Shown here one piece after another: positions 10,637-20,672 of a stretch of DNA of 64,000 bases; within the stretch, counting starts at the first letter, position 1; each line of letters begins with the position of its first letter. The DNA lies in NCBI GenBank assembly GCA_036365455.1, contig JAWQUS010000007.1:23328001-23392000 (forward strand), written 5' to 3'. The DNA is from Macrosoma leucophasiata. Its lineage: Eukaryota; Arthropoda; Insecta; Lepidoptera; Hedylidae. The translations under genes and the position numbers were made by a program. A model generated the notes under the pieces. That model was not told where the DNA came from. It did not search any database and saw nothing but the letters and a program-made list of their open reading frames with translations.

Positions 10637-10984
10637 TGAGGTTGACCCAATTTCACGTACATATTTTGCTCAAGGAATGGACAAAAGAGCATATTATGTA
10701 TGTGCAATTTACAGGGTTTAGTGTGCAAGTGAATTTCACGCTGATGCAAAAATACTAGAACCCGAAAACTGTGTACATCTTTATGCTCTCGGAACCCTCC
10801 AAACAATTTGACTTAAGGTCTACATCCGTGCGTGAATGTTTAGAGAGGTGGGCTCTGCCTATACCATCGGTGAATACTTGATCATTTGAAGACAGACAAG
10901 TACATGCCGCTATGTCTTTCAATGCACAATCACCATTACTTATTTTATTCCTTTGGGCTATAATACGAGTAGTAACGGTAATGG

Positions 10985-11234
10985 GTGAACCATATCTAGG
11001 CTAAAGGGTTCCAAAAGAGAAAACTTAGGTGCCGTATCAAAAAACGATATGACATTTTATCAGTCGAGAATTATAGTCGAACAGCACACGAGCTCGTGTT
11101 ACCCAAGTTCCCTTATCGCTCCCGTATTTCAGGAGAGATGGTATCGCACTTTTCAATGTGACTTCCAAGGTTTGATATCGAGCTTGTTTCAGAGGATCAT
11201 TTCTGTTATTGTACTACTTTTGAGGTTGACCTAA
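10985..11234. repeat. Tandem array, conserved core 2
   Basis: Middle copy. It carries deletions relative to cores 1 and 3 near 11040-11060 (ATGACATTTTATCAG against ATGACATGTTTTTATCA), which shift the minus-strand frame. Confidence 0.7.
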
Positions 11235-11604
11235 TTTCACGTATAATTCGCTGAAGGAATGGACAGAAGAAGAATAAGCAGAGGTTTTTGTATCATTATT
11301 TTACATGATGATGCTCAACTTTATAAGTTTTGGACGCAAGTGAAAAATACCATGTCCTAAAACACGGCAACTCAGAAATTGTGTGCCTTTAGAACCGTCC
11401 ATGGAAGATGCCTCATAGTTAATCACCGAGAATCCGTCTCCAAGCCTACCTCTGCAGTTCCTTCGTGTCGAATCACTTGTTTATCAAGAGCATTTGAAAA
11501 CAAACATGTATGTACAAGCTACTATGTCTATACTTATATGCGTTATTATTTACCGTTTACTTACGTATTTAATTCAGTTGGGTGATAAAATAAAAGCAAT
11601 GTTA

Positions 11605-11854
11605 ATGGGTGAACCATTTCTAGGCTAAAAGTTTCCAAAAGTGAAAACTTGGGCGCCGTATCAAATACGATATGACATGTTTTTATCAATCGAGAATTAT
11701 AGTCGAAGAGCACACGAGCTCGTGTTACCCAAGTTCCCTTATCGTTCCCGTATTTCAGGAGAGATGGTATCGCACTTTTCAATGTGACTACCAAGGTTTG
11801 ATATCGAGCTTGTTTCAGAGGATCATTTCTGTTATTGTACTACTTTTGAGGTTG
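11605..11854. repeat. Tandem array, conserved core 3 and start of a fourth unit
   Basis: Third core. A further unit begins at about 12144 (TTTCTAAGAGTACAAAGATT, then CCAAAAGTGAAACC) but stops after about 35 bp. The minus-strand frame is open for 77 codons and resembles that of core 1, differing mainly at replacement positions, which argues against constraint on a protein. Confidence 0.65.
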
Positions 11855-12263
11855 ACATAATTTCCATATATTTTGCTGAAGTAATTTATGGAAGAACATA
11901 ATTAGTAACAAGATTGTTTGCAGATTTGCAAGGTTTAGTGTACAGGTGAATTTCATGCTGTTCAGAGAATATTGAAACTTGGATATTGCGTACATTTTTC
12001 TTTCCGAAACTGTCCATGCAAGTTGCATTCAGATCCCTCTCCGAGAATACGTCTCCAACTCTAACTCTGCCAGTTCCTTAGATAAATTATTTTTATTTAT
12101 ACTCGTATTATTCGTTTATGTGATAGAAGTAATAACAATCATTTCTAAGAGTACAAAGATTCCAAAAGTGAAACCTTAATTGTAACACTTGAGCATTCAG
12201 ATTTGATCCCCGATGACGAATCTAGTTGTTGAGTCCTAATGGGAAATTTGGAAAATATGTATT

Positions 12264-12500
12264 TCAACTCAATTCAAACACATTTCTTTGGTCGGTAAGA
12301 TAATCTCTCTCATCAATCATCTCGCATTCCTGGGGAAAACTGTAGATGTAATGTGCGTCATTGCCATGCACCCAATCCGGAAACTTCTTCGTTTCGATAG
12401 ACCCAGTAATCGTATATACGGCAATATTCAAAGATGGGTCACCAATCCCACCTTTACTAAGTAAACTAATGCGGCTATTAAAATTCGAACTGCTTACAAT
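12264..12500 (-). CDS. Unrecognised protein-like frame, possible last exon or pseudogene fragment
   Basis: Reading the minus strand from 12500 down to a TGA at 12264-12266 gives 78 codons with a protein-like composition, including GIGDPSLNIAVYTITGSIET and KKFPDWVHGNDAHYIYSFP. There is no methionine start. The frame opens just after a plausible 3' splice site (TTTGATTCCTATTAG, plus positions 12501-12515), so it would fit a terminal exon. The WVHGND--YIYSFP segment faintly resembles the region around the catalytic histidine of carboxylesterases (G-xx-HG-D/E), but this is a weak impression. The 600-bp tandem array lies immediately downstream on the same strand. It could be an exon, a decayed gene piece or a chance frame. 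Confidence 0.3.
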   Translation of the reverse strand: MVSSSNFNSRISLLSKGGIGDPSLNIAVYTITGSIETKKFPDWVHGNDAHYIYSFPQECEMIDERDYLTDQRNVFELS

Positions 12501-12807
12501 CTAATAGGAATCAAACACGGTGATTCACGTTACCTTGACAAAGACAAGTCGACATTTACCAAGGCAATATGAACAGAGCTCAACAAAACTATTTTGTAGT
12601 CAAGATATCCGAGTTGCATTCGAGATAAGAAGTATTTGCGGAGCGATATCTAACTGGACGAGATAGATTGAGTTTTATAGCGGGCACAAGTGGTTAGAGT
12701 CAGTAAGTAAACAGCCAGTTCGCTTGGGAACAGCGCCATCTAGCGTGGATTTAAATTATGGTTACGACTTCTGCTTCTACGAGTATGTTCTTATATTGCT
12801 ATGTTTT

Positions 12808-13094
12808 TACTGGTGGTAGAGCTCCAGTGATGGAGCTGGCGGGCGTAGGCACCACCGCATTACCTAATATACTTTCCGCTAAATGGTAGTGTTCAGCACT
12901 ATCGTGTTCCGGTCAGGTGGTAATGTACGGCCCTGTAATTTCCGGCACAGAGGCATAACACCTTAAGCATCAGGAGTGGTAACGCATCTGCATTTTGACC
13001 TTGGTCATTGTGTGGGTGTCTATAGGCTCCAGTCATCACTTAACATCAATGTGAACTGCATGCTTGTTTGCCACTTCCATTACATAATATATAT
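12808..13094 (+). mobile_element. Family A retroposon, near-complete reference copy
   Basis: Runs from ACTGGTGGTAGAGCTCCAGT, the constant 5' end of the family, through GCGTAGGCACCACCGCATT, GTTCCGGTCAGGTGG, CTGTAATTTCCGGCACAG and GCATCTGCATTTTGACC to GCCACTTCCATTACAT. In other copies an A run follows. Length is about 285 bp, no protein is encoded, and the constant 5' end with an A tail suggests a SINE. The 5' end contains a GGTAGAGC phrase like a tRNA D-arm, but no clear B-box was found, so tRNA ancestry is unproven. More than twenty copies or fragments lie in this window. Confidence 0.85.
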
Positions 13095-13476
13095 GTTCCA
13101 TTTCGTAAACATAAAATGGCGATTTTTTGTCACTCTCGTTTGAACACCCTCAGAAGTCTTTTGGTAACTGCTCAATTGCATCAGGAGCAATTGCTACCTT
13201 TGGAGTAGCAGAAGACTACAGCTATGCTGGTGTCCCATGTTTCCACGTCTTCTATCATATAACTATGTGAAAATGTAATAAATTTACTTCTGGAAACTGG
13301 AACCACGCTACCAAGGGGTCCTTTCTCGTACTCTAGTACATATGGGTTAGTGTAAAAATATGTTTTTTTTTGTAAATTAAAATACAATCCCCAGGTTGGG
13401 CGTAAAATATATTGAGTTTTTAACGACCTAAGTAGTACCATCCAAGTTGAAATATGTGCTCAGATTGCCCTCATAT
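13095..13476. other. No gene recognised
   Basis: A minus-strand frame of 86 codons (13181-13441) has no recognisable motif. No repeat copy is seen. Confidence 0.45.
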
Positions 13477-13486
13477 ATTTACATAT

Positions 13487-13834
13487 AATGTCAACCCATT
13501 ATACGTCCCACTGCTAGGCACGAGTCTCTCCCCTTTTTGGGTGGAGGCCTGGAGCTTACTCCACCACGCTGCTCCAATGCGGATTGGTCGAGGTGTGTTG
13601 GTTAGTGGCCAACCCGCTGTCGGATGTTTTCAAACCGCCCATGAGGCCTCCGACAAGGTTAAACGACTGCTATCTATCGATAGCAATCGGGACCGACGTG
13701 CCCTCCAAAGCACGGAAACGCGCATTTAATTTGCCACTAGCGGTCACCTATCACACTACCCGACCGTGCCCGTAGAGCTTAACCGAGTAGATCGCTTATG
13801 ATCTACACCAGCCGCGGGGCCATGCGCGCTTCAC
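13487..13834 (-). mobile_element. Family C retroposon with 10-bp target duplication
   Basis: On the minus strand it starts GCGCGCATGGCCCCGCGGC and ends CGTATAATGGGTTGAC. It is flanked by ATTTACATAT at 13477-13486 and 13835-13844, a 10-bp target-site duplication typical of LINE-mediated insertion. The 5' part can form GTAGATC/GATCTAC hairpins. Whether C is a SINE or a truncated LINE cannot be decided from these copies. Confidence 0.8.
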
Positions 13835-13844
13835 ATTTACATAT

Positions 13845-14450
13845 GACTCAGAAAACATTGTAGGTGTACACACATAAATACGGCGCACAATCCACCATAC
13901 CCCACGCGAAAACCAATAAGTCACACATTGCAACACAGCCTAATTAAACGCATACAGACTGGACCACGCATCAACAAGCTTTATTAAAAAATAATTAACA
14001 TTATCGCGCATATTTCCTGTTGGTAGCCGCCGTGTGATACGCAGTACGATTACATCGCACACTACTAATTAGACTTATCGTAGACCAATTATTTATAAGC
14101 GTTGCTTATCGTTTCGCTAGCCATTGTCCTGGAGAGCGGAATACGGGGACACACGGCTTTCGTGGGCGGCGAGCTATCGAACATTTTAAACGGGCATTAA
14201 GTTTACATTAATTACACAGTACTTGTACAGTACTGCGTCTCGCAGGTTCATTTTTGTTTTGAAATCGTAGAAGCTTGATCACATGGACAACTCATGCAGT
14301 GGAAATAAATGCTACATTTGACTGATTTTGGTTAGGCGGAGAGTTCACTGCCTATACCTGGCACTACCTCTTATGAAGTCTTGCTTAATTTTGCGTTGTC
14401 TTAATGTATGAAGTCCATTTTTGAATGCAAAAAAATCTTGTCAAACAATG
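13845..14450. other. Unique sequence, no gene recognised
   Basis: GC content rises around 14090-14180 (GCGTTGCTTATCGTTTCGC, GGGCGGCGAGCTATCG). A GTACTTGTACAGTAC near-palindrome lies at 14220. No gene is supported. Confidence 0.45.
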
Positions 14451-14453
14451 TCT

Positions 14454-14760
14454 AAGTTATTCCGTTTTTTATTTTTTTGTCCGGCGTTGTAATATCGACG
14501 GTGGCAGCTATAAGCTACAATCTCTACAATAGCTTGTTTTTGGGTTAAACATCTCATCTCCGTTGTCCGTCTATCTATCCGTTGGTCTGTCACCAAGCTG
14601 TATCTCATGAACCGTGATAGATAGACCGATGAAATTATCACAGATGATGTATTTCTAAAAACAAAATAAAAATAGGGTAAAATAAATATTTAAAGGGTTT
14701 CGTTTTTTGTAGATTTTGGTACGGAACCCTGCATGAGCATGTCCGACTTGCAGTTGTCTG
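14454..14760. repeat. Dispersed repeat I (TTTGGTACGGAACCCT)
   Basis: Shares the CTGTCACCAAGCTGTATCTCATGAA and ATTATGTATTTCT blocks with 36118-36300 and ends with the phrase TTTTGGTACGGAACCCT, widespread in insect genomes. No coding capacity. Confidence 0.5.
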
Positions 14761-14941
14761 GTTTTTTTTGCTATAAGTAGTATATTTACAACAATGATTT
14801 AAAAAAAAAATTGTTAAATATACGCGAGAAAAATCCGTTTAAATAGTTTTATGATACTCAATTTTGATGTTTATTTGAATCCCAATTCACTCCTTTATTA
14901 GAATTCTGCGTTAATTTAATAAAAAAATGTTTTTCGAAAAT

Positions 14942-14982
14942 TACCATTTTAAGTACTAGTACCTACGGTACTTAAAATGGTA
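14942..14982. repeat. 15-bp perfect inverted repeat
   Basis: TACCATTTTAAGTAC (14942-14956) and its exact reverse complement (14968-14982) flank an 11-base loop. Confidence 0.7.
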
Positions 14983-15308
14983 GGTCAGAGTCACGAAATT
15001 AGTAGCTTGACTAAAACAATACTCATAGACACTTTTTATAAGAAAAAAAGTTCAATAACACCGCTTTAATAATAGCCCAATTATAATATTCATAATATAT
15101 TCGAACTGTTTCGTTATAATACATAATTGAACACGAAAACACTTGCTATATTAATATTTACAGCACATGTAAGAACAAAATAAATCATAAATGTTGTTAC
15201 TACAGGTACTGTGCTTGTCGACTTGACATTTGTTATAATATCCTATTTATTTCACTATAAGTCCAGCGACACTCAACTTTTTCAGGCTTCTTATCGATTT
15301 ATATTAAA

Positions 15309-15620
15309 GTAGCTGTGCCCGCGACTTCGCCCGCGTGAGAATTTATTATTGTATCAGTATCAACCCGGCAAAAACATGGTAGCTATTATAAAAGTAGCCT
15401 AAGTTACTCCTTATTACATCAACTATTTGCCTGTGATATTCCCGTCAAAATCGGTCCAGCCCTTCCCAAGATTAGCACCGCCAAACAGACAGACAGACAG
15501 ACAAAAATAGTAAAAAATGTTGTTTTGGTATATGTATCGTGTATACATACATATGAATTTAGTAAAAAGCGGTTATTTTTATATTACAAACAGACACTCC
15601 AATTTTACTTATTGTATAGA
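15309..15620 (-). mobile_element. Helitron-like element (family H)
   Basis: Minus-oriented relative of 4252-4552. It has the GCCCGCGACTTCGCCCGCG end on the left, the same CCGATTTT and AGACAGAC blocks, and TATACAATAAGTAAAATTGG at its 5' side on the right. The 3' terminus has decayed (CTAC instead of CTAG). Confidence 0.6.
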
Positions 15621-15899
15621 TATATATTGTATAGATGTATAGATTTACTTCTTGCGGATTATAACCGAAGCTTTTAATTTAAATTGGAAGTCGCCCACTG
15701 AGTTCCTTAGGAAATAGTTTACCAGAGGGAAACTTCCTAAACATGATAAAAATGCCAATAGCAATTATCCCCAGACTCGGGTCGAACCCGTAGCAACAGG
15801 AATCTGCCGCCATAAGGCAGTTCATTTTTATGTAAAAATGGTGGTAAGTAGGTTGCAGTCTTCAGTTTCACTTCACATGGATGTTAATATCTGATATTC

Positions 15900-16050
15900 T
15901 TGGTTACATTTTTTGTGTTTAGTTGTAAATTGACATTTATATCAACTGTTATTGATTATTATTTATTTTATTTGTTTTGAACGTTTCATGCAAGGTGCTG
16001 GTCATCCTAAATAGTAAATAAATTTTCGATTCTGATACTGACTGTAGCCT
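15900..16050 (+). repeat. Retroposon 3' end with TCTGAT tail
   Basis: Relative of 9893-10021: CAAGGTGCTGGTCATCCTAAA, then TAGTAAATAAA and a short GATTCTGATACTGACT tail. Confidence 0.45.
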
Positions 16051-16187
16051 TTATATATCTAAACAGAAATCGCCCTTAGATACATCTGCATATCAAAATA
16101 CAGATACGTTACTGAAGTTGAATTTCCTGTATGATAAGGCTATATATTGTGTAGTCATTATATTTTGAAAAGTTACTCAAAATTATT

Positions 16188-16258
16188 GGCATACCCAATG
16201 TGCGGCCCGCAGCCGTGTGGGGCCTCCATACGGCTGCGGGCCGCACATTGGGTATGCC
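16188..16258. repeat. Perfect 29-bp GC-rich hairpin
   Basis: The arm at 16188-16216 (GGCATACCCAATGTGCGGC...) is exactly reverse-complementary to 16230-16258, with a 13-base loop (GTGGGGCCTCCAT). Arms are about 65% GC in AT-rich surroundings. No second copy exists in the window. It might be the two ends of a tiny inverted-repeat element, a hairpin RNA source, or a recent inverted duplication. Confidence 0.75.
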
Positions 16259-16514
16259 TGAATCTAAACACTACTCGTGTTTACAGTATTTTTTGTCATT
16301 TTCCTCGTAAACGATGTAAATCGAGACAGACAATTATTACTACAACATACAGTTTTTCTCGCTCATTTGTTTAATTAACTGCGCAGTATAAAATTTATAT
16401 GATAAATTTTAATATGGAGTAGTTTTTATATTTTGATCTGCAAATAACTGTGTTATTGACCTGTTTAATACAGTTATATATTATTATTCAGAATGTAATA
16501 AAGTAACGTAACGT

Positions 16515-16607
16515 AACTTCACGCCTGTAATTCCCGAAAGGGTAGGCAGAGGTAAATGCCTGCATTCAAGCATACATGCAAACACCCACGATTCGCCGGT
16601 TACGTTT
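16515..16607 (-). mobile_element. Family D SINE, 3' end only
   Basis: Covers the tail (CTTCACGCCTGTAATTCCCG) through the CACCCACGATTCGCCGG segment and then stops. Confidence 0.7.
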
Positions 16608-16639
16608 TGTAATAAAGTGGTTTTATGTATATATGTATC

Positions 16640-16715
16640 TTCACGCCAAATGCCTGACGAGGTAGACAGACAGTGTGGAGCGCCAGATATCCCGGTACTT
16701 ACCCACCTCCCATAC
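16640..16715 (-). pseudogene. LINE family E 3' remnant
   Basis: The inverted 3' end of the ORF2 remnant seen at 2838 and 20520: TGTGGAGCGCCAGATATCCC corresponds to the GD-R-DIW-RSTL codons. It lies 33 bp from the D tail above. Both begin with CTTCACGCC on this strand, which makes the shared tail easy to see. Confidence 0.6.
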
Positions 16716-16754
16716 ATACACCACCGATATTCATCATCATGGCTTTATGTCTTA

Positions 16755-18220
16755 CTAGCTGTTGCCCGCGGCTTCGCCCGCGTGGATCTCGTTTTATGAA
16801 TAATTTAAATTTTACAATCCCATGGAAATGTCCTAATCAAGTTTCCCGTCGCGCACCTATATTTTTTCGCGCATATTTTAAGAACTTTAACGTTGTTTTC
16901 TTTAGTAACAAAGAGTCCGGATACCAATTGTTGGCTAAAGTCCAATACAAAATTTTACCCCCTCTGTTAGGGGAAGGGGACAGATGTCCAAAAAAAATTA
17001 TGTACGAAATTATTTGTTAGGCTAATAGAGTCCGCATACCAAGTTTCAACTTTATACCTTGAAAATTGTGGAATGCTCCTTACAAATTGCCACCCCCTAT
17101 GATAGGGGGTGGGGCAGATGTACAAAAATAAATTATGTACGTAATTATTTGTTAGGCTCAAAGAGTCCACATACCAAGTTTCAACTTTCTACCTTGAAAT
17201 TGTGGAATGCTCCCTACAAATTGCCCCTATGATAGCGGATATCAAGTAAACGTTGTTTTTTTAGTAACAAAGAGGCCGCATATCAATTTATGGCTTTCCA
17301 CCTTGAACACTGCGGAAAACCCAATACAAATTTCACTCCCTCTTTTAAGGGGATGGGGGCAGATAAAATAAAAAAATATGTACTTATTGTTTGTCAGGCT
17401 TATAGAGTTCGCATACCGGGTTTTAACTTTCTACCTTGAAAATTGTGGAATGCTCCATACAAATTTCCATCTCCTCATTTAGAAATCTCCTACATCCCCT
17501 AAAATAGGTTTAGGGGATGTAGGAGATTTCTAAAAAAAATAATTAAATAATAAGCAAATGTTGTTTTTTTTAGTAACCTAAAGTTCGCATACCTATTTTT
17601 GGCTTTCCAGCTTGAACACTGCCTTAAGCCCAAAACCTTCAAATTTCATCCCCCGTGTTAAAAGTATGGAGGCAGATTTGTAAAAAAAAATGATGTACGT
17701 ATTGTTTGTTAAACTCAAAGAGTTCACATACCGAGTTTTAACTTTCTATCTTGAAAATTGTGAAATGCTCCATACAAATTTCCATCCCCTATTTTAGGGG
17801 ATGTAGCAGATTTCTAAAAAAAAATATTCAATAATAAGCAAATGTTGTATTTTTTAGTAATAAAGAGTCCGAGTACCTATTTTTGGCTTTCCAGCTTGAA
17901 CACTGCCTTAAGCCCAATACCTTCAAATTTCACCCCCTGTGTTAAAGGGATGAAGGCAGATTTCTAAAAAAAAATGATATACGTATTGTTTGTTAAACTC
18001 AAAGAGTTCACATACCGAGTTTTAACTTTCTATCTTGAAAATTGTGGAATGCTGCATAAAAATTTCCGCCCCCTATTTTAGGGGGATGGACACAAAAAGT
18101 AGCCTATGTTCGTTCTCAAAGTCAACTCAGAATCGGTTCACTCGTTTGGACGTGAAAAGGTAACAGACAGACAGACAGACAGACAGACAGTTACTTTCAC
18201 ATTTATAATATTAGTAGGGA
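16755..18220 (-). mobile_element. Helitron-like element enlarged by internal tandem repeats
   Basis: On the minus strand it starts TCCCTACTAATATTATAAAT after an A, and ends CGCGGGCAACAGCTAG before a T. This is the TC...CTAG structure, with 5' sequence that I associate with lepidopteran Helitrons. A (GACA)n tract lies at 18165-18190. The interior 16890-18080 is a higher-order tandem array. Two related modules, one containing GTTGTTTT-TTAGTAA and one containing TTTGTTAGGCTCAAAGAGT, alternate about every 290-310 bp, each ending in a CCCCCTATTTTAGGGG-type block. No Rep/helicase frame is present, so it is non-autonomous. Confidence 0.65.
17478..17534. repeat. Perfect 26-bp inverted duplication inside the array
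   Basis: TTTAGAAATCTCCTACATCC... (17478-17503) mirrors 17509-17534 around a 5-base loop. Neighbouring array units have only the right-hand arm, so the left arm is a secondary inverted copy. Confidence 0.75.
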
Positions 18221-18237
18221 TAATGGGAAAAAAATTA

Positions 18238-18395
18238 ATAGACTTCCAGTGATGGAGCTCAGAGGAGTATGCACCTCCGCATCACCTCATATTTGCCTCC
18301 AAATAGTAGAGTGGGTAGGTATTACGAATTTGAAAGACTAACTATCTTAAGAAGGCAGTGAAGAGGCTCATAATTTCCGGCAAATAGGTCTCCAA
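18238..18395 (+). mobile_element. Degenerate family A fragment
   Basis: CTTCCAGTGATGGAGCTC, GCACCTCCGCATCACCT and, farther on, CATAATTTCCGGCA follow the A order but are heavily diverged. Confidence 0.45.
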
Positions 18396-18413
18396 ATGGT
18401 TTTTGTAAAGATT

Positions 18414-18633
18414 TTTGACGACCCGGTTGGTCCAGCGGTGTGAGTTGACAGTTTGATTCGAAGGGTTGCGCGTTCGCTCCCCGCACCGGGATAAATATTT
18501 GTATGGCCAACAGATATTTGTTTCGGGTCTGGGTGTTTGTGTATGTGTTGTTTGTATATAACGGCACCCACGACACAGGTTTTATACCTACTGTGGGGCT
18601 GTGAGTGTATGCGTATTTTATTTATTTATTTAT
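18414..18633 (+). mobile_element. Family B SINE, tRNA-headed
   Basis: The head GACGACCCGGTTGGTCCAGC carries an A-box-like stretch and the element continues to CGCTCCCCGCACCGGG, so the CCCGGT/ACCGGG acceptor stem is retained. A body with TTTGTTTCGGGTCTGGGTGT and CGGCACCCACGACACAGG follows, ending in ATTT repeats. The B-box is weakened here (GCGTTCGCTCC) compared with GGTTCGATCCC in the copies at 33386 and 43500. The anticodon is not assignable. Confidence 0.75.
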
Positions 18634-18834
18634 ATATGTTACAGTATTGACTTGTCTATAAACTGTATATGTACTTGTTCCTCTTCGTACATATCATAAA
18701 AAATATCTACCGAATACAAAAGACAATGAAAATGACAAAGACGGTTCGCGAGGCTATTGAGATTAAAAAAACATTCAAATTTCAATAGGGAGGACGGATG
18801 GCGATTGTTGCTATCATGGGCTCCAATAATGATA

Positions 18835-19208
18835 ATAGCAACCCTTGAGACGTCCCACTGCTGGGCACGAGTCTCTCCCCTTTTTTGGAACTTACTCCAC
18901 CACGCTGCTCCAATGCGGGTTGATGGAGATACGGGTTAGTGGCCAACATGCTGTCGGATGTTTTCAAACCGCCGATAAGGCCTTCCACAAAGTTTAACGA
19001 CTACTATCTATCGATAGCAACCGGAACCGCCGGCTTAACGTACCCTAAGAAACACTGAAACTGCATTTTTAATTTGCCACTAGCGGTCACTCATCACACG
19101 CCATCGCCCGTATCGCTTAACAGAGTGGATCGCTTGCGATTTACACGGGCCACCACACCGATTTCCGCAGAGCGATGTGGGCTTCCGCAAGGTCATGCGC
19201 GCTTCGTG
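18835..19208 (-). mobile_element. Family C retroposon, rearranged copy
   Basis: Carries CGTCCCACTGCTGGGCACGA and GTCGGATGTTTTCAAACCGCC. It has an internal deletion after CTCCCCTTTTTTGG and about 50 bp of extra sequence near 19150-19190, before the GGTCATGCGCGCTTCG end. Confidence 0.7.
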
Positions 19209-19689
19209 GGGGAGGGAGGGGGGCTCCAATACTCAGTAGAATTAAATCCTAATCGCACCAGTCTGTAAGACCTTAATATACAAGTAGTTACTTCTATGCT
19301 ACTTATGACATTTGCGAAATAGATGGAGGTAGCTGCTTATAATAATTTTTCAAACTGCTGTCAGACAAATCTCACCTCAGTCTGTCCGAGACCACGGAAG
19401 CTGAAAAGCGATCGAAACGTGAGGTTGTTTTTAAATAATAAATTGTGTATAATATATGCGAGATAAATTCTAAAGCTGGTTTTATTTTAACGAGTTATTA
19501 TTTAATTTCTAAATCGGTTTATTTTATAGTAAAACAACAACAATAGTTATTTTAATTCAAGAATAAGTACGTCATATAAGTCGTCTTATAATTCTTACTA
19601 AATTTTCCTGTTGACTTAATTTTGACACAAGGTTAAACTGAATGTCTATGGTGTAATGACTGGGTACTACGATTATAGCTATTTTTAAA
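19209..19689. other. No gene recognised
   Basis: AT-rich unique sequence; no frame or repeat is supported. Confidence 0.45.
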
Positions 19690-19880
19690 TAACAGACATC
19701 GTATATTTTTTAATAAACATTATAAACGCGAAGGCTTGTATGTTTGTTTGTTTGTTACTTCTTCACGCAAAAACTGCTGAAGCGATTTTCATGAAATTTG
19801 GCACACACATAGAGGGTAACTTGGATTAACACATAGGATAGTTTTTATCCCGATTTTTTTTCCTGTGGGATGCCATGGGA
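19690..19880 (+). mobile_element. Helitron-like 5' fragment
   Basis: AACGCGAAGGCTTGTATG, a GTTT microsatellite and CTGAAGCGATTTTCATGAAA followed by TTTGGCACACA form the typical 5' side of H elements. No CTAG end was found, so the copy is truncated. Confidence 0.5.
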
Positions 19881-20519
19881 AGATTAAATAAGTTTCCACA
19901 GTGTTTTATAAAATTGTAACTAGCTTACAGTCTGATATTAGGTTATTATGATAAGATTTCGCTCTTCTCGTGGAAACTACGAGAAATATTTTATGTTGCC
20001 TAAAAAGTAAGCAATGTAAGTTAATTAACTTACTAGTTGACTCTTTCAATTTTTCGAACCCAAACATAAGGGAGTTAATTTTTAATTAAGTTTAATAGAT
20101 TTATCTATCTTAAGCAACTTCGATGTAGTTTTTATTTGTTACATAAAAATGTAAAAGCCTTATGTGACTAACATATCTCTGGTTTAAAAATATCTTAGGT
20201 ATGATTCACTCACAGGCATTTACTTAGGCTGCCTTTTGCGCATGCCAGTTGCCTGATGAAGGAGACTATAGTCACAACACGGACACTCCTCTTATTAAAC
20301 TTGGGCCGCAAACTGCTTCGTTAATTTTATACCTGTGATTGTAGAAACATTTCTTAAGTATCATGGTCTGTTTATTTAGCTAGGTGTTTATATTCTATTG
20401 ATACTGAACGACATAAAAACTGATATAACACCTAAAATCTGTGACTCATTTACCGTAATTCGATCACGACACGAAAGTGATCGAAAAGATGCGATAATAA
20501 TATTTACTCTGTTTGATGG
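19881..20519. other. No gene recognised
   Basis: Unique sequence with no supported feature. A GATGAAGGAGACTATAGTC phrase near 20254 does not belong to a family seen elsewhere here. Confidence 0.45.
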
Positions 20520-20672
20520 TGGGGTCAAAAGTATTAGGAATCGGCGTGCATGTATGAAGAGAATGATGAAGGTGGATGAGGCACGAGAGGTATGTCAGGA
20601 CCGGGATATCTGGCGCTCTACACTCTCTGCCTATCCCGTTAGGGACCTGGCGTGAAGATACATACATACGTA
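20520..20672 (+). pseudogene. LINE ORF2 C-terminal remnant (family E), frame intact
   Basis: The plus strand reads GGVKSIRNRRACMKRMMKVD, EAREVCQDRDIWRSTLSAYP and VRDLA, then a stop at about 20653. I recognise the RNRRACMK-MM-V-EA--VC-DR--W+S--SAYP signature from the extreme C-terminus of reverse transcriptases of insect LINEs. Only the last ~45 codons and a short 3' end (CGTGAAGATACATACATAC) remain, as expected of a 5'-truncated insertion. This is the best preserved of three copies (others at 2838 and 16640). Confidence 0.7.

Noticed and set aside
10373..11794. Similar minus-strand frames in cores 1 and 3 as a duplicated protein gene
   Set aside because: The middle core has frame-shifting indels, and differences between cores 1 and 3 fall mostly at replacement sites. 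Conservation also extends beyond the frame, so it is better explained at DNA level.
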